A DNA stretch of 35,382 nucleotides from an uncultured Holophagaceae bacterium. Its GTDB lineage: Bacteria; Acidobacteriota; Holophagae; Holophagales; Holophagaceae. The notes under the pieces are model-generated. The model ran no database searches and was not told the origin of the DNA. It worked only from the letters and a program-made list of their open reading frames with translations. The stretch spans positions 1-35,382 of the forward strand of contig CAIMQW010000070.1 of NCBI GenBank assembly GCA_903843705.1, in the 5' to 3' direction. Shown in pieces: positions 25,346-31,695 of this stretch. The number at the start of each line of letters is the position of its first letter. Within the stretch, counting starts at the first letter, position 1. The position numbers and the translations under genes are program-made.

Positions 25346-25818
25346 TGGCCCGCAAAACTGCTCTCAAGGTCTTCGCCGCTGTGCTGGGCCTCGGTGTCCT
25401 CATGGCGTGCAGCCTCGTCTCTCCCGAGGCGAGCTTCGCCAGGACCCACCCCCAGGAACTGGGCGCCGGCCGGCCCGTGTGCTCTGAGTGCCACACCACC
25501 GATGTGTCCAAGGGCGCTCTCAAGCCCTACGCCGCCTTTGACCACACGGTCGGGTTCGTGAAGGACCACCGCTTCCAGGCCAACCAGGACAACAACACCT
25601 GCGCCTCCTGCCATGCCCAGTCCTTCTGCTCGGACTGCCACGGCGGCAAGGCTCCCATGAAGCCCGCCACCCGCCTGAGCGACCGCCCTGACCGGGCCGC
25701 GCCGCATCGGGGCGATTACATGACGCTGCACCGCATTGAAGGAAAGATGGATCCCTCCAGCTGCTTCAAGTGCCACGGCAGGGCCAACAACGACAAGTGC
25801 CAGGCTTGTCACCGGTAG
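25345..25818 (+). CDS. Pentaheme c-type cytochrome lipoprotein
   Basis: The 157-residue protein begins with a lipoprotein signal (LGLGVLMACS, lipid on C22). It has five CxxCH heme sites at residues 46 (CSECH), 86 (CASCH), 95 (CSDCH), 140 (CFKCH) and 152 (CQACH). Five hemes in about 135 mature residues is very dense, fitting an electron wire. Extra histidines (HTVGF, HRFQ, HRGDY, LHR) could be distal ligands. Its start overlaps the porin stop by one base, so the two are translationally coupled and may be assembled together. The face of the outer membrane it occupies is unknown. Confidence 0.88.
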   Translation: MARKTALKVFAAVLGLGVLMACSLVSPEASFARTHPQELGAGRPVCSECHTTDVSKGALKPYAAFDHTVGFVKDHRFQANQDNNTCASCHAQSFCSDCHGGKAPMKPATRLSDRPDRAAPHRGDYMTLHRIEGKMDPSSCFKCHGRANNDKCQACHR

Positions 25819-25846
25819 ATCCGCTTGAGTGCCGAAAGGGAACCCA

Positions 25847-26491
25847 ATGAGCCGAACTAGACTGATGGCGGGAAGCTGCTTCGCGATGGTGCTCACGCTC
25901 CTTGCCTGGGGCTGCGCCGGGACCGCGAGCAAGGCGGTGCCCTTCAACGCCACCACGGGCGTGCACCCCACGACCTGGATCCAGGACCACTGGGCCGAAT
26001 ACGTCAAGGCCCCTGCGCAGTGCCGGACTTGCCACGGTTCCACGGATGATCCCGCGCAGGCTGGCGGCATCTCCGGCTGGAGCTGCTTCAAGTGCCATAC
26101 CGCCGTCAATCACCCCGATAACTGGGCGCTCCCCACGCAGCACGGTCGCCTCGGTGCCCAGGCCGCCCCGAACGCCGCCAGCCCCACGGCGATGGTCGGC
26201 TTTGCCCACTGCGCCAAGTGCCACGGGTCGAGCTTCGACAACGGCATCACGATCTCCTGCAAGTCCTGCCACACCAAGGCGCCGCACCCGAATCGTCCCT
26301 GGACCGGAACCACCTTGACCGCGCCCAGCCACATCCGCACCAACCAGGCGAATGCCACCGAGTGCGCCAAGTGCCACACCGCCGGCGCCAACTCGACCCT
26401 GAAGCCGCTCATCACCGCCGCCGATCCCCTCGGCTCGGCCCCGGGCTGCCTCAACAACACCCTCTGCCACGGAACCAACGTCAAGCGCTAG
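25847..26491 (+). CDS. Penta- or hexaheme c-type cytochrome lipoprotein
   Basis: The 214-residue protein has a hydrophobic leader ending in LLAWGCAG, a likely lipobox although Trp at -2 is unusual. Five CxxCH sites are at residues 59 (CRTCH), 80 (CFKCH), 122 (CAKCH), 138 (CKSCH) and 173 (CAKCH). A sixth, widened CX5CH motif (CLNNTLCHG) begins at 201. The start is ATG 25847 with SD AAAGGGA; a GTG at 25829 has poorer spacing. It lies 28 bp after the pentaheme gene. It probably relays electrons between the small cytochrome and the decaheme surface protein. Confidence 0.87.
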   Translation: MSRTRLMAGSCFAMVLTLLAWGCAGTASKAVPFNATTGVHPTTWIQDHWAEYVKAPAQCRTCHGSTDDPAQAGGISGWSCFKCHTAVNHPDNWALPTQHGRLGAQAAPNAASPTAMVGFAHCAKCHGSSFDNGITISCKSCHTKAPHPNRPWTGTTLTAPSHIRTNQANATECAKCHTAGANSTLKPLITAADPLGSAPGCLNNTLCHGTNVKR

Positions 26492-26519
26492 CCTACGGCC
26501 CAACGGGGCCCCTGTACTC

Positions 26520-26529
26520 AAAGGAGGTG
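26520..26529 (+). other. Perfect Shine-Dalgarno-like sequence without a gene
   Basis: AAAGGAGGTG lies in the 120-bp gap before the decaheme gene, whose own SD (AAGGAG) is at about 26598-26603. No ATG, GTG or TTG follows at a useful distance: the overlapping GTG would sit inside the SD and reads only five codons. A weak GGCCC/GGGCC hairpin precedes it. No other feature is seen in this gap. Confidence 0.4.
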
Positions 26530-26611
26530 CGACATCCCGTCTAGTGAGACAAGCACTTCTCTTCGACCGCTCTGCAACCGCTTCACCACCTCAATTCAAG
26601 GAGAAAGAAAA

Positions 26612-29596
26612 ATGAAGCATCGACCCCTGAAACAGCTCTGCGGGCTCATCGCCACCGCAGCCATCGCCATCGCGCTGATCGGTTGCAACGGCAAGGACGG
26701 CGCCACCGGCGCCACCGGACCCGCCGGCACCAGCGGCACCAATGGCACCAACGGCACCAACGGCACCAACGGCACCAACGGCACCAGCCCGGTTATCACC
26801 GTGAACGCCGCCGCTCTGACCCCCGACCAGTGGGCGAACCTGTCCCTGTCCGGCTCGGTCACCAGCGCCACGGTCACTGACGCCGCCGGCAAGCCCGTCG
26901 TGAACTTCAAGGTCGTGGACCAGAACGGCACCCCCGTCTCCGGCCTCGGCTTCACCACGAAGGCCTCCAATGCCCTGGCTTCCAGCTACGCGAACCTGGC
27001 CTTCAGCATCGCCAAGCTCGTCCCTGGCACCAACGGCAGCCCCAGCAAGTGGGTCAGCTATGTCGTGACCTCCATGCCGAACACCACCACCGCGGTTGCC
27101 CCCGGCAAGCCCAGCACCGACAGCACGGGCACCCTGGTCGACAACGGCGATGGCAGCTACAAGTACACCTTCTACCGTGACATCACTGCCGCCCAGCCCT
27201 TCCTGGATGGCTACACCTACACCGGCAACAACACCCGCGCCGACCTGGGTGATGTGACCTTCAAAAACGTCCTCACCCACCGCGTCTCCATCCAGGTGGG
27301 CGGCAACGCCCGCGGGACCAGCACCAACACCCCCGATGCCTCCAACAGCGGCATTGTCGGCGTGCCCGTCAAGAACCCCGCCAACATCGTCTACGACTTC
27401 GTGCCCTCCACAGGCGCGGTGGCCGCTCCCGCCGCCAGCCGCGACATCGTGACCCTGGCCGCCTGCAACGCCTGCCACACGGAGCTCGTCGTCCACGGCG
27501 GCAGCCGGAAGGACCCCCGCTACTGCGTGATGTGCCACAACGACCAGCGCAAGTACGGGTCTGCTGAGTCTGCCACTACGGCCCCCACCACGACGGCCCC
27601 CTACGGTGGCTATGTCTCCAGCGCCCCTGGTGCCACCACCACCGTCAGCACCAACAAGATCAACGGCCTGTCTGCGGGCGATTTCCCCGCCTTCATCCAC
27701 CGTCTGCACCGTGGCGAAGGCCTCCAGAAGACCGGCTACCTCTACGGCGGTCTCTACTTCAACGAGGTCCGCTACCCCCAGAGCATCCAGAACTGCACCA
27801 CCTGCCACACCTCGGCCAATCCCGCCACTGCCGCCCTCGGCGACAACTGGAAGAACGTCCCCAGCCGCATGGCTTGCGGCGCCTGCCACGACCGCATTGA
27901 CTTCACCAAGTCCGCCGCTGCTGGCTACCACGAAGGTGGCGTCCAGCTCGACGACTCCATGTGCATCAGCTGCCACGGCCCCGCCGGCGTGGCCCTGAAC
28001 CACGTCCCCGTGACGCCTCCCAATGCGACCAATGCCGGCCTGACCGCCGCGCAGAAAGGCGATGCCAGCAACAGCCACACCAACTCCGGCTACGTCCCCA
28101 GCGACCTCGCCAACCTGCCCGCGGGCGCCCACTGGCTCAAGTACGACATCTCCAAGGTCTACGTCGACGCCAGCAAGCACCCCGTGTTCGTCTTCCGCTT
28201 CCTGCAGGACGGCCTGACCACCGCCCCCGTCACCTTCAACACTTGGGACGCCACCGCCAACGGGGGGGACGGCAACGAGCTGATCACCAACTGGGTCGGC
28301 AGCACCACCCTCTACTTCGCCTACGCAGTGCCCCAGGACGGCATCGCCGCTCCCAAGGACTGGAACGCCACGGTGAGCCTCGCGCTGCGCAAGCTCTGGC
28401 GCAATGGCCAGACCGGCGCCACCCTCACGGGCCCCGACGCCAGCGGCTACTACACCGCCACCTTCGGTCACGTGACCATTCCTGCCACCGCGACCCTGCG
28501 GACCGGCGGCATCGGCTACTCCTACGGCGTGGCTGCGGCTGCGGCTGGTGGCCCTCCTGCCACCAAGGCTGTGAGCAACACGGATGCCATGCCTCTCACC
28601 CAGATCAACCTGGCGGCCTACCCCTACGGGAAGACCGTGATCAACGGTGTCCTGCAGGACGCCCCCTACCAGGGCGGTGTCGTACCTCCCAGCCCCAACA
28701 TGTATAAGATGGCCGTGGCCTCCGCCACCTCCACCACTGCTGACACCGCTCGCCGTCCCATCGTCGAGAACGCCCGCTGCAACACCTGCCACAAGAGCCT
28801 GGGTGTCTTCACCGAAGGCGTCTTCCACGCCGGCCAGCGGAACGATGCCCCCACCTGCACCTTCTGCCACCACACCAACACGGTCGGCAGCACCCAGACG
28901 GGCTTCGGCATCAATATCAAGACCGTCGTCCACGCCATCCACGCTGGCTCCAAGCGCGTCATCCCCTTCACCTGGGAAGTCGCGGGCCTGTATTGGGAAG
29001 TCGGCTACCCCGGCGTCCTGAACAACTGCGAAGCCTGCCACGTGCCGGGGTCCTATGACTTCAGCGCCAGCACCAACGCCGGCCAGGTTGCCAGCCTCCT
29101 GTGGGACACCAATGCTTCCGGTGCCTACGCGTCGACCCTGACCGCCCTGTCCACCACCGCCCCGTTCGTCTATGACTCCACCAAGACCTACACGGCGCCC
29201 TGGATCACCCCCAACACCAACTACGGTTCCACCCTCTTTGTGAACAGCACCCTGGTTGCTTCGGCCGCCCGGACCTGGCCCAGTGCGAACACCGCCAGCT
29301 CCACGGCCCTCATGGGTGGCACGATCGTCGTGGCCGCCGGTGGCGTCCTCGAAGCTGAGCCCGCCACCCTGGTGACGAGCCCGATCACCGCTGCTTGCGT
29401 GGCCTGCCACGACAGCAACCTTGCCAAGCTCCACATTGCTGCCAACGGTGGCGTCATTGCCAAGCCCCGTAGCACCGTGGTCACCTCCGTGGCCGGCGCC
29501 GCTCCCATCGTGCCGATCAACAACACCGAGCAGTGCCTGCTCTGCCACGGCAACGGGAAGGTTGCGGACATCCGCGCCGTCCACATGACCTTCTAG
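26612..29596 (+). CDS. OmcA/MtrC-family decaheme outer-membrane lipoprotein cytochrome
   Basis: The 994-residue protein has a lipoprotein signal (IAIALIGCNG, lipid on C25) followed by a collagen-like Gly-X-Y stretch (about residues 26-60). Ten CxxCH sites fall in two groups: 285, 305, 395, 422 and 451; then 723, 749, 806, 929 and 975. Between and before them are Ser/Thr-rich beta domains. This is the four-domain plan of MtrC/OmcA (beta, five hemes, beta, five hemes), although the protein is longer than MtrC (about 670). Such proteins sit on the cell surface and reduce metals or electrodes. It is the last gene of the porin-cytochrome operon and is followed by a strong terminator. Confidence 0.93.
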   Translation: MKHRPLKQLCGLIATAAIAIALIGCNGKDGATGATGPAGTSGTNGTNGTNGTNGTNGTSPVITVNAAALTPDQWANLSLSGSVTSATVTDAAGKPVVNFKVVDQNGTPVSGLGFTTKASNALASSYANLAFSIAKLVPGTNGSPSKWVSYVVTSMPNTTTAVAPGKPSTDSTGTLVDNGDGSYKYTFYRDITAAQPFLDGYTYTGNNTRADLGDVTFKNVLTHRVSIQVGGNARGTSTNTPDASNSGIVGVPVKNPANIVYDFVPSTGAVAAPAASRDIVTLAACNACHTELVVHGGSRKDPRYCVMCHNDQRKYGSAESATTAPTTTAPYGGYVSSAPGATTTVSTNKINGLSAGDFPAFIHRLHRGEGLQKTGYLYGGLYFNEVRYPQSIQNCTTCHTSANPATAALGDNWKNVPSRMACGACHDRIDFTKSAAAGYHEGGVQLDDSMCISCHGPAGVALNHVPVTPPNATNAGLTAAQKGDASNSHTNSGYVPSDLANLPAGAHWLKYDISKVYVDASKHPVFVFRFLQDGLTTAPVTFNTWDATANGGDGNELITNWVGSTTLYFAYAVPQDGIAAPKDWNATVSLALRKLWRNGQTGATLTGPDASGYYTATFGHVTIPATATLRTGGIGYSYGVAAAAAGGPPATKAVSNTDAMPLTQINLAAYPYGKTVINGVLQDAPYQGGVVPPSPNMYKMAVASATSTTADTARRPIVENARCNTCHKSLGVFTEGVFHAGQRNDAPTCTFCHHTNTVGSTQTGFGINIKTVVHAIHAGSKRVIPFTWEVAGLYWEVGYPGVLNNCEACHVPGSYDFSASTNAGQVASLLWDTNASGAYASTLTALSTTAPFVYDSTKTYTAPWITPNTNYGSTLFVNSTLVASAARTWPSANTASSTALMGGTIVVAAGGVLEAEPATLVTSPITAACVACHDSNLAKLHIAANGGVIAKPRSTVVTSVAGAAPIVPINNTEQCLLCHGNGKVADIRAVHMTF
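26726..26788 (+). repeat. Seven 9-bp tandem repeats coding a collagen-like (GTN)n stretch
   Basis: Seven in-frame units of GGCACCAAC type (variants GGCACCAGC at both ends and GGCACCAAT second) encode GTS-GTN x5-GTS. They continue a Gly-X-Y run begun by GKDGATGATGPA. Four units are identical, which allows slippage that would change length in steps of three residues without breaking the frame. Confidence 0.9.
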
Positions 29597-29654
29597 TCAA
29601 CCCCACCGCGGAGCCCGGGCAACCGGGCCCCGCGGAACGATCTGAGCCATGAAG

Positions 29655-29694
29655 AGAACCCGGATGCCTCGGCCGCCGGGTTCTTTTTTTTTCT
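29655..29694 (+). terminator. Rho-independent terminator of the cytochrome operon
   Basis: A 9-bp perfect stem (AGAACCCGG 29655-29663 with CCGGGTTCT 29676-29684), a 12-nt loop and a run of T residues follow the decaheme stop codon by about 60 bp. Confidence 0.9.
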
Positions 29695-29707
29695 AGGGTC
29701 CTGGAGA

Positions 29708-29738
29708 TTGACAGGCGCCTCCGGTTGCGCCGAAAATA
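29708..29738 (+). promoter_or_regulatory. Candidate promoter of the helix-hairpin-helix gene
   Basis: A perfect -35 TTGACA at 29708-29713 is followed after 18-19 bp by an AT-rich GAAAATA. It lies between the operon terminator and the next ATG at 29761. The -10 is imperfect. Confidence 0.4.
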
Positions 29739-29760
29739 AGCAAAAGCATGAGGTATTTCC

Positions 29761-30144
29761 ATGAATAAAAAACCAGTTACCATTCTTGGCGCCCTGCTGC
29801 TCGTCTGCGCCCTGGCCCCCGCGGCCTGGGCCCAGGAAGACGACGCCTCGCCCAAGAAGAAGCCGGTGCCCAAGGCCGTGCATGAGGCCCGGGCCAAGGC
29901 GGCCGCCAAGAAGGCCAAGGCCAAGGCCGATGCGGACGCCAAGGCCAAGGCCGTGGCCATCGACCTGAACCGGGCCACCAAGGCGCAGCTGAAGGCCCTC
30001 CCGGGCCTCACGGACGCCCAGGCGGACGCCATCATCGCCAAGCGTCCGCACCGCTCCAAGACGGACATGGTGACCAAGGGCATCATCCCGGCGGAGACCT
30101 ACCAGGCTTACAGCAAGCGCATCATCGTCCGAGAGGCACACTGA
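29761..30144 (+). CDS. Secreted ComEA-like helix-hairpin-helix protein
   Basis: The 127-residue protein has a signal peptide (KPVTILGALLLVCALAPAAW, cleavage likely before QEDDAS). A Lys/Ala-rich region (about 31-65, with PKKKPVPKAVHEARAKAAAK and AKAKADADAKAKA) follows. The C-terminal half (66-110) matches the HHH fold of ComEA: VAIDLNRATKAQLKALPGLT followed by DAQADAIIAKRP. ComEA binds DNA outside the inner membrane during transformation. Here the membrane anchor is replaced by a cleavable signal. The gene follows the cytochrome operon but has its own promoter. Binding of extracellular DNA is possible but unproven. Confidence 0.82.
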   Translation: MNKKPVTILGALLLVCALAPAAWAQEDDASPKKKPVPKAVHEARAKAAAKKAKAKADADAKAKAVAIDLNRATKAQLKALPGLTDAQADAIIAKRPHRSKTDMVTKGIIPAETYQAYSKRIIVREAH

Positions 30145-30356
30145 CAAGGGCCTCCCTCCGGCCTCAACGCCAGGAGTCCCACGGACGGGGGCCTCGCTGT
30201 TTCCCTGCAGTTGGGGCCAGTCCATGCTCTGCCGGTAAGGCCTGAAGGTGCCTGGCTAAAAACCTAGACAGCGGCGGTCATCAGGACGGCTCTGTCCAGG
30301 CATGACAGCTTGAATGCTGCCAAATCCTCGACAACGTCCCTCCAGGGGGCTTATGA
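30145..30356. other. Non-coding gap after the helix-hairpin-helix gene
   Basis: The stretch between the helix-hairpin-helix stop and the operator region of the Rrf2 gene shows no believable ORF. I see no clear terminator either, only short GGCC-rich inverted repeats near 30150-30165. Confidence 0.4.
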
Positions 30357-30389
30357 CGTGATGAGGATCACAGGGTCAATTGATTTGAC
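30357..30389 (+). promoter_or_regulatory. Two operator-like palindromes upstream of Rrf2 copy 2
   Basis: CGTGA-TGAGGA-TCACA (30357-30372) is an exact GTGA-N6-TCAC CRP-type site. Immediately after it, GTCAA-TTGAT-TTGAC (30375-30389) is a 5-bp inverted repeat with a 5-bp spacer. Both lie 65-98 bp before the start codon. The first could bind the Crp-family protein of this window and the second an Rrf2 dimer. Confidence 0.5.
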
Positions 30390-30454
30390 GGACCTTGAGC
30401 GCATCTTCGAAGATGAGCAGGGCTTTACGCCAGAGTTTCTCGCAGGAGGATCCC

Positions 30455-30922
30455 ATGCTTCCGCTCTCCCAGACCACAGGTTACGCGGTGCGCGCCCTGA
30501 GGTGCCTCCAGGAGCCCGGGGGCCAGCCCGTGCTGGTCGAGGCCATCGCTGAGTCCACGGGGATTCCCCGCTCCTACCTGTCGAAGCTGATCCACAAGCT
30601 CGCCAAGAAGGGTCTGGTGGTGGCTCGCCGCGGGCACCACGGCGGGGTGGTTCTGGCCAAGGCCTCCACGGAGATCTCGGTCGCAGACCTGACCGATGCC
30701 ATCGATGGTGTGACCTGGCAGAAGCGCTGCCTCATGGGCCTGATCGGCTGCACCGCCGAGAAGCCCTGCAGTGTGCACGACTTCTGGGAAGAGACCCGGG
30801 GAATGATCATGCTCCGGCTACGGTCCGTGACCCTGGCGGACCTGGCCACCCTGCCGGACGCGGGCGTCGAGCGGTTCCGGGCCCGCCACGGGTTCGGCAA
30901 CTCGGTGTCGGCCTCGGCCTGA
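30455..30922 (+). CDS. Rrf2-family regulator with probable Fe-S cluster (copy 2)
   Basis: The 155-residue protein starts MLPLSQTTGYAVRALRCLQE, the Rrf2 N-terminus, and has the DNA-binding helix GIPRSYLSKLIHKLAKKGLV with RRGHHGGVVLAK as the wing. Cysteines C92, C99 and C105 (CLMGLIGCTAEKPC) form CX6CX5C, as in the two other copies. The start ATG has a strong SD (AGGAGGA). It is convergent with copy 3 across a shared terminator. Its closeness to the cytochrome operon suggests control of electron-transfer or redox genes, which is inference. Confidence 0.9.
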   Translation: MLPLSQTTGYAVRALRCLQEPGGQPVLVEAIAESTGIPRSYLSKLIHKLAKKGLVVARRGHHGGVVLAKASTEISVADLTDAIDGVTWQKRCLMGLIGCTAEKPCSVHDFWEETRGMIMLRLRSVTLADLATLPDAGVERFRARHGFGNSVSASA

Positions 30923-30940
30923 CCCGCCAGGCCTAGCCCT

Positions 30941-30979
30941 CAAAGAAAGAGGCCACCCACAGGGCGGCCTCTTTCTTTG
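30941..30979. terminator. Shared bidirectional terminator between two Rrf2 genes
   Basis: A 14-bp perfect stem (CAAAGAAAGAGGCC 30941-30954 with 30966-30979) and an 11-nt loop lie between the convergent stops. The stem's A-rich and T-rich ends provide a T tract on both strands. Confidence 0.9.
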
Positions 30980-30990
30980 TCAGAGCGGCC

Positions 30991-31542
30991 TCAGGCCTTC
31001 TTGGCGGGAGCCTTCTTGACGGCGGGCTTCACGGCCTTGGCGGGGGCCTTCTTGGCGGCGGGCTTGGCGGCCTTCTTGACCCGGGGCTTGAGCTTCTTCT
31101 CGGGGAGGGCATCGGCCAGGCGCCAGGTGCGGCTGGCCTGCTCGAAGGTGCGGATCTCCTCCAGGGAGATGTCCTTCAGGCAACGGTGGATGTGATCCCG
31201 CTCGGCCTTCCAGAAGGTGTGAGAGGGGCAGGCCCGCTCGTCCGAGCAGTCCTTGAAGCCAAGGAGGCACTGGTTGCGCCACTCGGAGCCGTCCACGGCC
31301 TCGGCGATGAGGTCCAGGGTGATCTCCTTGGCGGCCAGGGCCAGCACCACGCCGCCCTTGTTGCCGCGCTTGGCCATCACCAGCCCGACCTTGGCAAGCT
31401 TGTGGATCATCTTGGATAGGTAGGGGCGCGGAAAGCCCGTGCGGGCGGCCACATCGACGACCAGCGTCGGCTTGCCGCCGGGATCCTGGAGGCAGCTCAT
31501 GGCCAGGACCGCATAACCTGAGGACTGGGAGAGTGGAAGCAT
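30991..31542 (-). CDS. Rrf2-family Fe-S regulator with histone-H1-like tail (copy 3)
   Basis: The 183-residue protein is close to copy 2 (MLPLSQSSGYAVLAMSCLQD; GFPRPYLSKMIHKLAKVGLV; RGNKGGVVLAL). Cysteines C92, C99 and C105 (CLLGFKDCSDERAC) again form CX6CX5C. Unlike the other copies it has a basic tail at 149-183 with 14 Lys, many Ala and Pro and no acidic residues (KKAPAK and KPA units), resembling the C-terminus of histone H1. The ATG at 31542 was chosen over an upstream GTG at 31554, because it matches the start of copy 2 and has an AGGTG sequence before it. Confidence 0.9.
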   Translation of the reverse strand: MLPLSQSSGYAVLAMSCLQDPGGKPTLVVDVAARTGFPRPYLSKMIHKLAKVGLVMAKRGNKGGVVLALAAKEITLDLIAEAVDGSEWRNQCLLGFKDCSDERACPSHTFWKAERDHIHRCLKDISLEEIRTFEQASRTWRLADALPEKKLKPRVKKAAKPAAKKAPAKAVKPAVKKAPAKKA

Positions 31543-31580
31543 AGGCACCTGCACGAAGTGGATGGGTTGATCGTGTTCAA

Positions 31581-31625
31581 ATCATAGACGATATTGTTGT
31601 CCATCACACTCAATGACTGTGATGG
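31581..31625 (-). promoter_or_regulatory. Promoter and operator-like palindrome of Rrf2 copy 3
   Basis: A good -10 element, TATGAT (31586-31581 on the minus strand), lies 38 bp before the start codon. The perfect 8-bp inverted repeat CCATCACA-N9-TGTGATGG (31601-31625) covers the -35 region, where a bound dimer would block RNA polymerase. Autorepression, as in IscR, is a reasonable guess. Confidence 0.55.
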
Positions 31626-31638
31626 AAGGCACAATGCA

Positions 31639-31667
31639 CGAAACCCCCGGGGGTGCCGGGGGTTTCG
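31639..31667 (-). terminator. Terminator after the dihydroorotate-dehydrogenase-like gene
   Basis: An 11-bp perfect stem (CGAAACCCCCG 31639-31649 with CGGGGGTTTCG 31657-31667) with a 7-nt loop follows the stop at 31696. The T tract on the minus strand is weak. Confidence 0.65.
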
Positions 31668-31695
31668 GGGCTTACGGGGATGGAAGCACCTGATT

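Noticed and set aside
26726-26788. CRISPR-like array from the 9-bp repeats
   Set aside because: The units are directly adjacent, without spacers, in frame within a coding gene, and encode Gly-Thr-Asn.
26591-29584. Open frame of 997 residues antisense to the decaheme cytochrome gene
   Set aside because: It is a Gly/Ala/Val-rich shadow of GC-rich codons in the opposite strand, without family motifs or an SD. The plus-strand frame has a lipobox and ten CxxCH sites.
30310-30552. 80-residue ORF overlapping the Rrf2 copy 2 start
   Set aside because: It overlaps the operator region and the real gene in another frame; the Rrf2 frame has the SD and the family match.
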